NCBI GenBank assembly: GCA_910584375.1
Contig: CAJUAH010000007.1
Coordinates: 1-64,000, forward strand
DNA from: an uncultured Acetatifactor sp.
Lineage (GTDB): Bacteria; Bacillota; Clostridia; Lachnospirales; Lachnospiraceae
Direction of reading: 5' to 3'
Length of the DNA: 64,000 bases
Position numbers and translations under genes: made by a program
Part shown: in pieces, positions 15,684 to 23,905 of the stretch
Layout of the letters: the number at the start of each line of letters is the position of its first letter
Numbering within the stretch: the first letter of the stretch is position 1
The notes under the pieces: model-generated
Told to the model about the DNA's origin: nothing
The model's input: the letters and a program-made list of their open reading frames with translations, nothing else
The model's database searches: none

Positions 15684-16457
15684 ATGATCGACACACACGG
15701 ACACTATGACGATAAAGCGTTTGACGAAGACCGAGAGGAAGTACTCTCTGACCTGGCGGCTCACGGCGTATGTCAGGTCGTTAACAGTGGATCCAGCCTG
15801 GATTCCTGTAAGCGGACCGTAGAACTGATGGAAAAATATTCCTTTGTATACGGCTCTCTGGGCATCCATCCCTGCGATACGGCGGAGCTGACCGAGGAGG
15901 ATATGGACTGGCTGGCCCGGCAGAGCCGCGCGGAAAAATGCGTCGCCATCGGCGAGATCGGTCTGGACTATTATTGGAACGAGCCGGAGCGGGAAACGCA
16001 GAGAAAATGGTTTGCCCGGCAGTTGCGGCTGGCCCAGGAGGTGGGATTACCGGTGGTGATCCACTCCCGGGACGCAGCTCAGGACACTGTGGAACTGATG
16101 CGGGCGGAACATGCGGAGAAGAGCGGCGGCATCATCCACTGCTACTCCTACAGTCGGGAACTGGCCCGCAGCTTTCTGGATATGGGTTTCTATATCGGCG
16201 TAGGAGGCGTAGTGACATTTAAAAATGGCAGAAAGCTGAAGGAGACGGTGGAGTACCTTCCCATGGATCGGATCTTGCTGGAGACGGATTGCCCCTATTT
16301 GAGTCCTGTGCCTAACCGGGGCAAGCGCAACGATTCCCGCAACCTTAAGTATGTAGTGGCCCAGATCGCGCAGATCAAGGGACTCACGGAGGAAGAGGTG
16401 GAGCGGATCACCACGGAGAACGCCCTGCGGCTGTATCCAAAGCTTTCACAAATCTAA
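15684..16457 (+). CDS. tatD: TatD family metal-dependent hydrolase (DNase-like)
   Basis: The 257-residue TIM-barrel hydrolase shows the TatD metal ligands: DTHGHYD at residues 3-9, the GEIGLDYYW Glu near 92, VIHSRDA His near 128, IHCYSY His near 153 and TDCPYLSP Asp near 203. TatD enzymes cleave DNA 3' to 5' or remove D-aminoacyl groups, depending on the homologue. The start at 15684 follows GAAAGAGGTAAAT; an in-frame start at 15645 lies in the promoter. It is an intact gene amid remnants on both sides. Confidence 0.88.
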   Translation: MIDTHGHYDDKAFDEDREEVLSDLAAHGVCQVVNSGSSLDSCKRTVELMEKYSFVYGSLGIHPCDTAELTEEDMDWLARQSRAEKCVAIGEIGLDYYWNEPERETQRKWFARQLRLAQEVGLPVVIHSRDAAQDTVELMRAEHAEKSGGIIHCYSYSRELARSFLDMGFYIGVGGVVTFKNGRKLKETVEYLPMDRILLETDCPYLSPVPNRGKRNDSRNLKYVVAQIAQIKGLTEEEVERITTENALRLYPKLSQI

Positions 16458-16548
16458 AAATCATTTTCTTTTTACTTCTTGATATGGTAAGATAAAGTGA
16501 AACGGTAACACTATTATTTTCAGGGAAATTTGATGAGAGGTGCTCTTT

Positions 16549-16722
16549 ATGGATACGGCTTTGACGAATAGTAAAAAAGATATATCACAGAAGGACAAAT
16601 ATCTGATGAGAGTGCTCGACAGAGGCATTGATGATATGGAGGCCGGAAAGGAACTCCCACTTGATGAGGCTTTTCAAAAGATCAGGGAATTGAGGGATAA
16701 CAGAAGAAGTGCAAGAGCGTAA
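16549..16722 (+). CDS. Antitoxin-like protein (RelB/ParD-type position)
   Basis: The predicted 57-residue, highly charged helical protein (DKYLMRVLDRGIDDMEAG, AFQKIRELRDNRRSARA) follows GAGAGGTGCTCTTT. Its 3' end overlaps the start of a RelE/ParE-like toxin reading frame, the usual order of type II antitoxin-toxin pairs. Because that toxin is broken, this may be an orphan antitoxin left after toxin inactivation. Its exact antitoxin class cannot be decided by eye. Confidence 0.55.
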   Translation: MDTALTNSKKDISQKDKYLMRVLDRGIDDMEAGKELPLDEAFQKIRELRDNRRSARA

Positions 16723-16909
16723 GGTTATTTTAACATAGGAGGCAATCTATGATGTGACAGATATTGCTGACTATATTGAACTGGAATTTGGAAGAGAGCG
16801 GGCAGACCGATTTGAATATGATATGAAACGGGAAATCGGAGAAATCGCCTCCAATGGCGAGGAAGTTTTTGCTACAACGAAATCTGTAACAGGTGAGGGC
16901 TTTGGCTAG
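16709..16909 (+). pseudogene. RelE/ParE-family toxin remnant
   Basis: From GTG at 16709 the frame reads VQERKVILT, a TAG at 16736, then EAIYDVTDIADYIELEFG and a central RERADRFEYDMKREIGEI before TAG at 16907. The pattern (a first strand with KVILT, then a DIADYI helix) is typical of RelE/ParE toxins of about 95-100 residues. The internal stop and the missing C-terminal catalytic strand make it inactive. It overlaps the antitoxin gene by 14 bp. Confidence 0.6.
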
Positions 16910-17272
16910 TATGAAAGCAATGTTGCCGGAACGCAGTATTTAGCCAATATCCGCATCCCCACTGTAGAAATCAAAGAAGGAACCTCTTCTAACGGGATCG
17001 TCTATTTTACAGTACACAAAGGAACTACCATCCTTTTTGATGAGGTGAACTGTATGGCACTATATTGTCTGCCCATCAGCGACATTGAACTGACCGTAGA
17101 TAATCTGCCCGTGGAAATAAAAGTGAAAGGATATGGCGGAAACGCAGAATCTATTATAAAAATTACGGAAGTGTCCTACACATTTGAGAAAGAGTACACA
17201 CCGCAGCTTAAAATTACACTGACAGGTCAGAAGACTTACGGAAATAATTCCAGTTATGACATGATTGCCTAA
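16910..17272 (+). pseudogene. 3' fragment of an unidentified protein gene
   Basis: Directly after the toxin stop the same frame reads YESNVAGTQYLANIRIP and continues, with GIVYFTVHKGTTILFDEV and SDIELTVDNLPVEIKVKG, to a stop at 17270. It is about 120 residues of beta-rich sequence with no start codon near its beginning; a GTG at 17045 has no binding site. It reads like the C-terminal part of a larger protein. I do not recognise the family. Confidence 0.4.
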
Positions 17273-17323
17273 AAGTTGTATGATAGTGAAGAATATCTGA
17301 TTGATACGGGCAGAAGAAAATTC

Positions 17324-17475
17324 TTGAACTTTCCCGCAGATTGTGCTATTCTTTAGATAAAGAGAGGCGTCTGCTGGTAACAGACGCCCCTCAGGAGCTA
17401 CCGATAGACGGTTAGCCCAATTCAAAAGTTTACAGCTATAGCCGCTTACCTTATCACGGGAGGGCGGCTATTTCT
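17324..17475 (+). ncRNA. Antisense (antitoxin) RNA of type I toxin locus A, with promoter
   Basis: TTGAAC (17324-17329), 17 bp and TATTCT (17347-17352) form a promoter. The RNA would start near 17359 with TTAGATAAAGAGAGGCGTCTGCTG, containing a GCGTCTG-CAGACGC hairpin. It ends around the hairpin TAGCCGC/GCGGCTA (17439-17470), which lies at the 3' end of the oppositely oriented small toxin gene. The same promoter spacing and the GCGTCTG hairpin plus CTTTATCTAAAGAATA motif recur at 52.0 kb. Confidence 0.55.
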
Positions 17476-17566
17476 GTGTCTTGTTACTATCTTTACCGAA
17501 TGTATATCCGACCCCAAAGCAGGTCAAGCCAAAACTTAACACTGCAATAAGTCCCAAAATATCCAT
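17468..17566 (-). CDS. Small hydrophobic toxin-like membrane peptide (type I TA), locus A
   Basis: On the - strand, AAAGGAGGGCTGGGCCAT precedes an ATG that opens a 32-residue peptide, MDILGLIAVLSFGLTCFGVG, ending in KDSNKTQK. One transmembrane segment followed by a short charged tail is the hallmark of holin-like type I toxins. The gene overlaps tail to tail with the antisense RNA starting near 17359. It is too short for ordinary ORF calling. Interpretation as a type I toxin rests on the architecture shared with the locus at 51.8-52.1 kb. Confidence 0.6.
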   Translation of the reverse strand: MDILGLIAVLSFGLTCFGVGYTFGKDSNKTQK

Positions 17567-17746
17567 ATGGCCCAGCCCTCCTTTCCCAGATTCCCTTACA
17601 GGTTTCTATGTAATCGGAGGGTCACAGTCCCTCCGGGGAGGGCTAACCGCCTACCATCCTGGTAGTCCCAAAGAGATATTACCACATTTCGACGGAGATT
17701 TCAACCGCATCCATTTTGGCATAGCAACTACCACGCCCCACATTTT

Positions 17747-17875
17747 TTATCGCTCCAATGCTCTCTCTATCTTCTGTTTCTGCCCTTTCAAGTCACTCTG
17801 CTTCTCATACAGATTATTTTGCTCTTTGCAAAGTTCTTTCATGCGCTCCAACTGCACCCTTACTCCCTCCCGGCA
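17747..17875 (-). pseudogene. C-terminal fragment resembling a mobilisation relaxase tail
   Basis: The last 42 codons of a - strand frame (CREGVRVQLERMKELCKEQN, NLYEKQSDLKGQKQKIERAL) form an amphipathic helix like the C terminus of MobA/relaxase proteins of mobilisable elements. The upstream part of the frame is unrelated. The rest of 17570-18100 shows no other gene. This suggests that a mobile element once occupied the region. Confidence 0.35.
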
Positions 17876-18107
17876 ATCCGGTGTAAGCTGTACGCACGAG
17901 GGACAGGGTAGGATTGAGAAAAAATCTGTCAGCCAAGGGAGAATTATGCCCAATAATGGGCGAAACAGGTGTGAAAGAAAGAAGATATCAGCAATATGGA
18001 AGGAATCACCCGTAGGTGAGAATAAAAATCTCCAAAACAGATGCAAATGTTATATATTATTGAGGGCAAAAGTGTTACAGCGAAATTGATTCTATATTAA
18101 AAACCTG

Positions 18108-18159
18108 TTGACAAATATATCGCACCGCGATACAATAAAATATATCGAAGTGCGATGTA
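18108..18159 (+). promoter_or_regulatory. padR promoter with two overlapping operator-like palindromes
   Basis: TTGACA (18108-18113), 17 bp and TACAAT (18131-18136) form a strong promoter. Two 18-bp elements of the form ATATCGnnnnGCGATnnA (18117-18134 and 18142-18159), 25 bp apart, overlap the spacer/-10 and the start point. They are natural candidates for PadR autorepression operators. Confidence 0.7.
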
Positions 18160-18205
18160 TCGAGGTGGGATGCATAATACAGAAAATGCAGACGGAGGAG
18201 CGGCG

Positions 18206-18568
18206 GTGGAAGAACATATCAAAAAAGTATATGTCCCCATGACGGAGACCGGGTTTTATATCCTGTACTGCCTGCGGGAGCCGATGCACGGCTACAATAT
18301 CGTACAGCGGGTGCTGGAGCTGACAGACGGGGAGATCCGCATCAGTCCCGGCACGATGTACGGGAGTCTGGCTAAGATGGAAAGGGACGGGATTATCCGA
18401 TTTGTCCGGGAGGAGGAAAAGCGGAAGATATACCGAATCACGGAGCTGGGGGAGCAGGTGCTGGAGCTGGAGATGAGACGTATCCGGCGGCTGTACCGGA
18501 CAGTGGAGGGCAGCGGGCCGGGGGAGGATCCGGCAGGGAGTATGGAGTTTGGATATGCGCAGTCTTAG
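18206..18568 (+). CDS. PadR-family transcriptional regulator
   Basis: The 120-residue protein has the PadR winged helix: MTETGFYILYCLREPMHGYN, EIRISPGTMYGSLAKMERDG and KRKIYRITELGEQVLELE. The short C-terminal helix places it in the small PadR subfamily. The GTG at 18206 is chosen because GGAGG lies 7 nt upstream; in-frame ATGs at 18155 and 18170 are almost on the transcript start and lack a usable binding site. The DUF2812 gene follows 45 bp downstream, then an ABC exporter, the usual PadR target set. Confidence 0.85.
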   Translation: MEEHIKKVYVPMTETGFYILYCLREPMHGYNIVQRVLELTDGEIRISPGTMYGSLAKMERDGIIRFVREEEKRKIYRITELGEQVLELEMRRIRRLYRTVEGSGPGEDPAGSMEFGYAQS

Positions 18569-18613
18569 CGCCAAAGGGTATGGCGGAATTTTGAGAGGAG
18601 GTGCGGATCACGC

Positions 18614-19153
18614 ATGAGTGATACATTGACAAAAATCAGATTTTTTACGATAGCGGATTTTAAGGAGGAGGAGCAGTGGCTGCGGGAGATGCACAGAGCG
18701 GGTTGGAAACTGGAGAGCATGCGCCCGCCCTGTATCTTTTATTTTGAGAAGTGTGAGCCGGAGGACGTGGTCTATCAGTTGGACTTTCGCGGCAGGCGGG
18801 ACGGCGACGGAGCCTCCTATCGGCAGATCTTCCGGGACTGCGGTTGGGAGTATGTGGAGAGCTGTCTGAGCTTTCACTATTTCCGCAAACCGGTGGCGCA
18901 GATGGAAGGGGAGGAGGAGATTTTCAGCGACAATGTCTCCCGTGCGGAGCTGTTGGGACGGATATGGAAATGCCGGATGCTGCCCATATTCTGTATCTTT
19001 TTCGGATGCGTCCTGCCCCAGATACGCCGGAACTTTTCCGGGGAAGTCCCCAGAGATGCCTTTTTCTATTTCTTCTGTGTGCTGCTGCTTTTGTATCTTA
19101 TGTTGATCTGCCATGTGGGCGTCAAATTCTTCAGGCTGCGCCGCAGCCTGTGA
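18614..19153 (+). CDS. DUF2812 membrane protein
   Basis: The 179-residue protein starts with the DUF2812 signature (FFTIADFKEEEQWLREMHRAGWKLESM and QLDFR). It has two C-terminal transmembrane segments (about residues 121-137 and 150-170). DUF2812 proteins are commonly encoded next to PadR repressors; their biochemical role is unknown. The start follows GAGAGGAGGTGCGGATCACGC. Confidence 0.85.
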   Translation: MSDTLTKIRFFTIADFKEEEQWLREMHRAGWKLESMRPPCIFYFEKCEPEDVVYQLDFRGRRDGDGASYRQIFRDCGWEYVESCLSFHYFRKPVAQMEGEEEIFSDNVSRAELLGRIWKCRMLPIFCIFFGCVLPQIRRNFSGEVPRDAFFYFFCVLLLLYLMLICHVGVKFFRLRRSL

Positions 19154-19189
19154 TGCGTCGCAGCCTGTGATGCGCCGCAGCCTGTGATG
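19139..19189. repeat. Three tandem 17-bp units at the end of the DUF2812 gene
   Basis: Three copies of CGCCGCAGCCTGTGATG (19139-19155, 19156-19172, 19173-19189), identical except for one base in the middle copy. The first copy contains the DUF2812 stop codon (TGA). Confidence 0.85.
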
Positions 19190-19269
19190 CGCCATGGGCT
19201 GAAATGCTGCGGCAGACAGGCTTTGGGAAAAAATGCACGAAAAGACTGTATTTTGTGCTGTATTACTTG

Positions 19270-19298
19270 TTTACAGGGCGAACACAGGGAATTATAAT
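19270..19298 (+). promoter_or_regulatory. Promoter of the ABC exporter operon
   Basis: TTTACA (19270-19275) and TATAAT (19293-19298) are separated by 17 bp, 67 bp before the ATPase start codon. Confidence 0.65.
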
Positions 19299-19365
19299 AG
19301 GTTTGGATAAACGATCAAGAACATTGCATACCGCAACACGAATGATATGCAGGAAAGAGGTAAAT

Positions 19366-20361
19366 ATGTCATTAGAGGTTAAGGAACTGACCAAAAGATA
19401 CGGGGAGAAGACCGTGGTGGACGGCCTGTCCTTTTCACTGGAAACCCCCGGTGTTTACGCCCTTCTGGGAACAAACGGGGCTGGCAAGACCACATCCATC
19501 CGCATGATCCTGGGGATGCTGGCCAGCGACGGCGGACAGGTGCTGTGGCAGGGAAAGCCCCTGGACGCCATGCGCATGAACGTGGGCTATCTGGCGGAGG
19601 AGAGGGGGCTGTATCCCAAATATGAGCTGATGGACCAGCTTTTGTATTTTGCCAAACTGAAAGGGGTGCCCAAAGAGACGGCTAAAAAGAGGATCGCGTA
19701 CTGGGCAAAACGCCTGGAGGTGGAGGAGTACCTTTACCCTCCCAAAACCAAGGGCAAAAAGGCGGAGAAACCCAAGACGGCCGACCAGCTCTCCAAGGGC
19801 AACCAGCAGAAGATCCAGTTGATGGCGGCGCTGTTGTCGGAGCCGGAACTGCTGATCCTGGATGAGCCTCTCAGCGGGCTGGACCCTGTGAACACGGATC
19901 TGTTCAAAGGGATCATCCGGGAGGAGATGGACAAGGGAAAATATCTGATCATGTCCTCCCACCAGATGGCGACCATAGAGGAGTTCTGCGAGGATATCAC
20001 GATCCTGAACCGGGGAAAGACGGTGCTCCAGGGCGATCTGAACGAGATCAAGCGCGGCTATGGACGGGTCAACATGTTCGTCAAATGCGACCAGCCCTTT
20101 GAGGATATCATAACCAGGCACAGCCTGCCGATGATAAACGATACGCCGGACGGCAAACAATTGCGGGTGACCGGCGAGGAACAGGCCCTTGCCTTTTTGC
20201 AGGATCTGCTCAGGGAGCAGCGCCAGGTGGTGAAGTTTGAGTTGCGGGAGCCCTCCCTTCATGAGATCTTTGTGGAAAAAGTAGGCGGTGCCCAGGAGGA
20301 GTCTACCGACGGCGACGCCCTGCCCCAGGCGGAGAACGGAGGCAGCCATGAAGAGAAGTGA
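19366..20361 (+). CDS. ABC transporter ATP-binding protein (NatA-like)
   Basis: The 331-residue ATPase has Walker A GTNGAGKTTS, the signature QLSKGNQQKIQ, Walker B LLILDEPLSGLDP and the switch His in MSSHQ. A C-terminal DUF4162-type extension (about 230-310) is typical of ATPases paired with large two-gene exporter permeases such as NatAB. Expected role: driving efflux through the two permeases encoded next. The start follows GGAAAGAGGTAAAT. Its end overlaps the next start by 14 bp, showing tight coupling. Confidence 0.88.
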   Translation: MSLEVKELTKRYGEKTVVDGLSFSLETPGVYALLGTNGAGKTTSIRMILGMLASDGGQVLWQGKPLDAMRMNVGYLAEERGLYPKYELMDQLLYFAKLKGVPKETAKKRIAYWAKRLEVEEYLYPPKTKGKKAEKPKTADQLSKGNQQKIQLMAALLSEPELLILDEPLSGLDPVNTDLFKGIIREEMDKGKYLIMSSHQMATIEEFCEDITILNRGKTVLQGDLNEIKRGYGRVNMFVKCDQPFEDIITRHSLPMINDTPDGKQLRVTGEEQALAFLQDLLREQRQVVKFELREPSLHEIFVEKVGGAQEESTDGDALPQAENGGSHEEK

Positions 20362-21763
20362 TTACGCCGGGTGGAGGGAAGTATTTTCCTTTTCGCTGCG
20401 GCAGGAGATGAAACAGAAGTCTTTCAGAGGACTTCTGATCGTGATGTGCGTACTGATCCTGGGTTTTGTGCCGGTGAGCACCTGGCTGGGACAGCGGGGC
20501 GAAGAGCAGGAGAAGGCTACGCAGGTGACTCTCCTTACGGTCTATGACGAGACCGGGCTGGGGATCGATTACAGCCATGCCCTGGAGGGGGATCGCTACC
20601 GGGAGATGCAGATAGCGCAGATCTCCGGAGAGGGCTTTGCGGAGCATGTGAAGGCGCTGGAAGAGAGCGAAGGCAGCACGGAGATGATCGCGCATATAAC
20701 CTACGAGGAGGCAGGATATTTTAACCTGACCTTTGTAAAAGCGGCCTCCGCGGCGCTCAAGGACAAGGACTGCGACAGGCTCACGGGGGATTTTGAGAGC
20801 TTTTTCCAGGACGCCCGCATCAGCGCGGTGGACGTCAGCCCGGAGCAGCTCGCGTTTATCAACCAGCCGGTGGAGACCCGGATAGAGCATACCACTGCGG
20901 AGGGGGAGATCGCCCCCGAGGAGGAGGGAGAGAGCATCTCCATGTCGGAGTACTATATACTGCTGGCGGGGATCGTGGTAGTCATGCTGATCGTCAATAT
21001 GGGCGGCGGCCAGATCGCCTTTTCCATCGTGACGGAAAAGAGTTCCCGAGTGGTGGAGTATCTGATGATCAATGTGCGCCCCATGGCGCTGATCGTGGGC
21101 AAGATCCTGGCGGCGCTGACCACGGTGGTTATTCAGTTCGCAGCTTACGGGGTCTGCTATCTGCTCTCAAACCTTATCAGCAGTCTGCTGTTTGGCAGCG
21201 GCGCGGCGCTCCTTGGCAGTACCCAGGACGGGGCGCAGCAGGCGTCGGGGATCGCGGCCATGTTTTCCAGCGTGAATCCGGGCACAATACTGCTGGCGGC
21301 AGTCATGATCCTGGCGGGCGTGTTCTTTTACAGTATCGTGGCGGGTTTGGCCGGAGCCTCCGTGAGTAAGATGGAGGAGATGGCGGAGGGATTGAAACTG
21401 TACCAGATGCTGCTGATGGTGGGATCCTATATCGGAATCTTCCTGTGCGTGTTCCAGATCGTGGGCAATGTCAGCCAGGTCGCGGTGAATATCTGCTGTA
21501 TCATACCGCTGTCGGCGCCCTTTGTCATGCCGGCCAATCTGCTGCTGGGCAAGCTGAGCCTGCCGGTGGCCCTGGCCAGTCTGGCGGTGGTGCTCCTGAG
21601 TACGGCGGCGCTGTTTTCCTTTACCGCCAAGGTCTATGAGTCCATGATCTTCTACAACGGCAATGTGCTGAAACTGAAGGATATACTGCAAATAGCCAAA
21701 AACCGCAAACTGGCCGGAGGCTCCGTATCGCGGCGGGGAGAGGAGGAGAAACATCATGAATAA
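20348..21763 (+). CDS. ABC exporter permease (NatB/ABC-2 type), first of pair
   Basis: The 471-residue protein has one N-terminal transmembrane helix (about 27-45), a large extracytoplasmic domain (about 50-210) and a cluster of C-terminal membrane helices, with GGGQIAFSIVTEKSSRVVEYL just after the second membrane helix (cytoplasmic loop). This is the NatB/ABC2_membrane_3 layout. GGAGGCAGCC precedes the ATG at 20348, inside the ATPase gene end. Substrate is not predictable; sodium, drugs or peptides are known for the family. Confidence 0.85.
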   Translation: MKRSDYAGWREVFSFSLRQEMKQKSFRGLLIVMCVLILGFVPVSTWLGQRGEEQEKATQVTLLTVYDETGLGIDYSHALEGDRYREMQIAQISGEGFAEHVKALEESEGSTEMIAHITYEEAGYFNLTFVKAASAALKDKDCDRLTGDFESFFQDARISAVDVSPEQLAFINQPVETRIEHTTAEGEIAPEEEGESISMSEYYILLAGIVVVMLIVNMGGGQIAFSIVTEKSSRVVEYLMINVRPMALIVGKILAALTTVVIQFAAYGVCYLLSNLISSLLFGSGAALLGSTQDGAQQASGIAAMFSSVNPGTILLAAVMILAGVFFYSIVAGLAGASVSKMEEMAEGLKLYQMLLMVGSYIGIFLCVFQIVGNVSQVAVNICCIIPLSAPFVMPANLLLGKLSLPVALASLAVVLLSTAALFSFTAKVYESMIFYNGNVLKLKDILQIAKNRKLAGGSVSRRGEEEKHHE

Positions 21764-23087
21764 AGGAATGCTTGGCGGATGGCGGGATGTGTTCTCTTTT
21801 ACACTGAAACAGGCTGCGGGGAAAAAATACCGCGGCGTAACGGTGGGCGTGGCGCTGGTGATGCTGGTCGCAGGTCTGGCCATCAGCACGGTCATGGCCT
21901 TTGTCCAGAAACAGGAGAACGATAAGCGCTCTCCGATCCGGCAGGTATATGTGTCGGATCACAGCGAACTGGAGGTACTGTATCTGGAGGGATTTTCGCA
22001 GCAGTACGGGGATACTTTCCCGGAAGTTTCCTTTGTGACGGCGGCGCAGCCGGTGGAAGAGCTGGCCCGGACGCTGGGAGAACAGGAGCCGGAGGCGGTG
22101 ATCCTGGAGATAGACCGGACTCAGGAGGGCTATCTGGTGACGGCTATCCTGCCCTACGGCAGCCAGATCAAAAAAGGGGAGGCGGAAGACCTGTGCGAGG
22201 CGTTCGTCGGCACGATGCAGCAGAGTACGCTCTTATCCTCCGGCATTTCCATGGATAAGCTGGTGATCGCCATGAGCGGCATACAGACCAGCCAGTTGGA
22301 CGCGGGCGAGGAGGAGCGCAGCATCGGGGAACATATGGTGTCCATGTTTGTGCCCATGCTCACCATGTTCTTAATGTATTTTCTGACGCTGCTGTACGGT
22401 ATGAGCGTGGGTAACGCGGTCAGTGTGGAGAAATCCTCCAAGCTGATGGAGATGATGCTGACTCTGACCAGGCCCTACGGGCTGATATTCGGCAAGGTGC
22501 TGGCCATCACAGTCACGGCGATCTTCCAGATCCTGCTGTGGATCGGCAGTCTGGTGGGAGGGTTTTTCCTGGGGCACGGCATCGCGGGCACGGCGATCTA
22601 CCCGGAGTACCACAATATCCTGTTGGAGATATTCGCGCTGCTGCAAGGGCAGACGGAGGGCAGCGCCTTCACACCCGGCGCTATGGCGCTGGCGGCTTTT
22701 ACGATCTGCCTGTCGTTCCTGTTCTACTGCATGCTGGCCGGGCTGATTGCCTCCTTTGCCGGCAAGGCGGAGGAATTGGGTCAGATCATGGGCTGCTATC
22801 AGATCGTTATGATCGCCGGATTTTTCGGCGCGTACCTGCTGCCGCCGCTGTATGAGAGCGAATGGGTCAACACGCTGCTGCGGATCGTGCCCATCACCAG
22901 CGCCTACCTGCTGCCGGGAGATATCCTGGTGGGCAATATATCCGTGCTGGAGGGCCTGCTCTATGTGGGGATCCTGATCGTCTTTACCGCCATATTGGTG
23001 GTATGTACCGGCAAGGTTTATAAGGGGCAGCTGTTCTACCGGGGCAAGAGCCTGAAAGAACGGCTGCGAGGAAGGAGAACGGCATGA
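21756..23087 (+). CDS. ABC exporter permease (NatB/ABC-2 type), second of pair
   Basis: The 443-residue paralogue of the preceding permease has the same topology: an N-terminal helix (about 25-45), an extracytoplasmic domain and about five C-terminal helices, with SVGNAVSVEKSSKLMEMML corresponding to the family loop. It overlaps the first permease gene by 8 bp after GAGAGGAGGAGAAACATC. The two permeases presumably form a heterodimer with the ATPase at 19366. Confidence 0.85.
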   Translation: MNKGMLGGWRDVFSFTLKQAAGKKYRGVTVGVALVMLVAGLAISTVMAFVQKQENDKRSPIRQVYVSDHSELEVLYLEGFSQQYGDTFPEVSFVTAAQPVEELARTLGEQEPEAVILEIDRTQEGYLVTAILPYGSQIKKGEAEDLCEAFVGTMQQSTLLSSGISMDKLVIAMSGIQTSQLDAGEEERSIGEHMVSMFVPMLTMFLMYFLTLLYGMSVGNAVSVEKSSKLMEMMLTLTRPYGLIFGKVLAITVTAIFQILLWIGSLVGGFFLGHGIAGTAIYPEYHNILLEIFALLQGQTEGSAFTPGAMALAAFTICLSFLFYCMLAGLIASFAGKAEELGQIMGCYQIVMIAGFFGAYLLPPLYESEWVNTLLRIVPITSAYLLPGDILVGNISVLEGLLYVGILIVFTAILVVCTGKVYKGQLFYRGKSLKERLRGRRTA

Positions 23088-23281
23088 AAACAACAAATCT
23101 GCTCTGGGTGTTAAGTCTTGTCACGTTGGGAATATGTACCGTTACTCTTGCAGGCGCGAGTCTTTTTCGTATCGGCCTGCCGGATATGATTACCCGGGGA
23201 ATCGGGTTGCTTGATTTAGTCGCGTTGCCGATATTGGCGTATACGACGGTTAAGAGACTGAAAGATAAGCACGGGTTATAA
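23084..23281 (+). CDS. Small two-helix membrane protein of the exporter operon
   Basis: The 65-residue protein has two hydrophobic segments (about 7-27 and 38-55) and a basic tail. Its ATG overlaps the preceding stop (ATGA), and AGGAAGGAG lies upstream, so it is co-translated with the exporter. A small accessory subunit is possible. No family was recognised. Confidence 0.7.
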   Translation: MKTTNLLWVLSLVTLGICTVTLAGASLFRIGLPDMITRGIGLLDLVALPILAYTTVKRLKDKHGL

Positions 23282-23364
23282 AGAGGATGGTACAGCCTAT
23301 CAGAGATGGCAGTTATGTTACAAGTTTTAAGTAGAGATATTGCTGATAAAGTACAATGTGAAAG

Positions 23365-23407
23365 AGACCGTTGCGGGTGCCGATATGGCGCTCGCAGGTC
23401 TTTTTTT
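23365..23407 (+). terminator. Terminator of the ABC exporter operon
   Basis: A hairpin from AGACC (23365) to GGTCT (23397-23401), with an inner TGCGGGTGCC/GGCGCTCGCA stem and GATA loop, is followed by seven T. Confidence 0.85.
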
Positions 23408-23434
23408 GTGCAATATTCCGGAAAATGCAAATGC

Positions 23435-23463
23435 TTGATGCCTGTGCCGAGTTGTGCTATAAT
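23435..23463 (+). promoter_or_regulatory. Promoter of the dgkA-led lipid gene cluster
   Basis: TTGATG (23435-23440) and TATAAT (23458-23463) with a 17-bp spacer, just after the exporter terminator and 55 bp before dgkA. Confidence 0.7.
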
Positions 23464-23517
23464 TTTTGACATGGGAACAGAAGATTTATGCGCGGCCAGC
23501 GCGCCGGGAGGATACCG

Positions 23518-23883
23518 ATGAAAAACAAGAATTTTGCACAGAGCGTGGTGTGCGCGTGTCGGGGGATCGCCTGCGGTTTTCGGCAGGAACGCAATTTTAA
23601 GATTTATACCGGCATAGCAGCGGTGTTCCTGGCGCTGAACGTTCTGACTTCCTCGGGGCTGTACGACTACATACTCCTGCTGGCGCTCTCCTGCGGCGTG
23701 TTCGCGGCGGAATATATCAACACGGCGGTGGAGCGGCTCTGCGACAGGTTTTGTACGGAAGAAAACGGGGACGTGAGGTTTGCCAAGGATGTGTCCGCCG
23801 CCGCGGTGCTGGTCATGGGGATCGCCTTTTTCGGGGCCGAGGGCGCGGTTCTGCTTTCTAACATATCGGGAATGCTTTCATAG
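23518..23883 (+). CDS. dgkA: Undecaprenol/diacylglycerol kinase (DgkA family)
   Basis: The 121-residue integral membrane kinase has the DgkA core: an FRQERNFKIY amphipathic start, then three membrane helices, with AAEYINTAVERLCDRFC containing the catalytic ExxNTAxE pattern, and AKDVSAAAVL. In Gram-positive bacteria it phosphorylates undecaprenol or diacylglycerol for lipid recycling. The start at 23518 follows GGGAGGATACCG. It leads a set of lipid genes separated by gaps of 22-24 bp. Confidence 0.88.
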   Translation: MKNKNFAQSVVCACRGIACGFRQERNFKIYTGIAAVFLALNVLTSSGLYDYILLLALSCGVFAAEYINTAVERLCDRFCTEENGDVRFAKDVSAAAVLVMGIAFFGAEGAVLLSNISGMLS

Positions 23884-23905
23884 TGTAACGGATAATTTTT
23901 GACGT

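Noticed and set aside
17481..18089. 202-residue + strand ORF
   Set aside because: Its translation shows no coding character and it overlaps the - strand toxin peptide and relaxase-like tail; it has no usable binding site.
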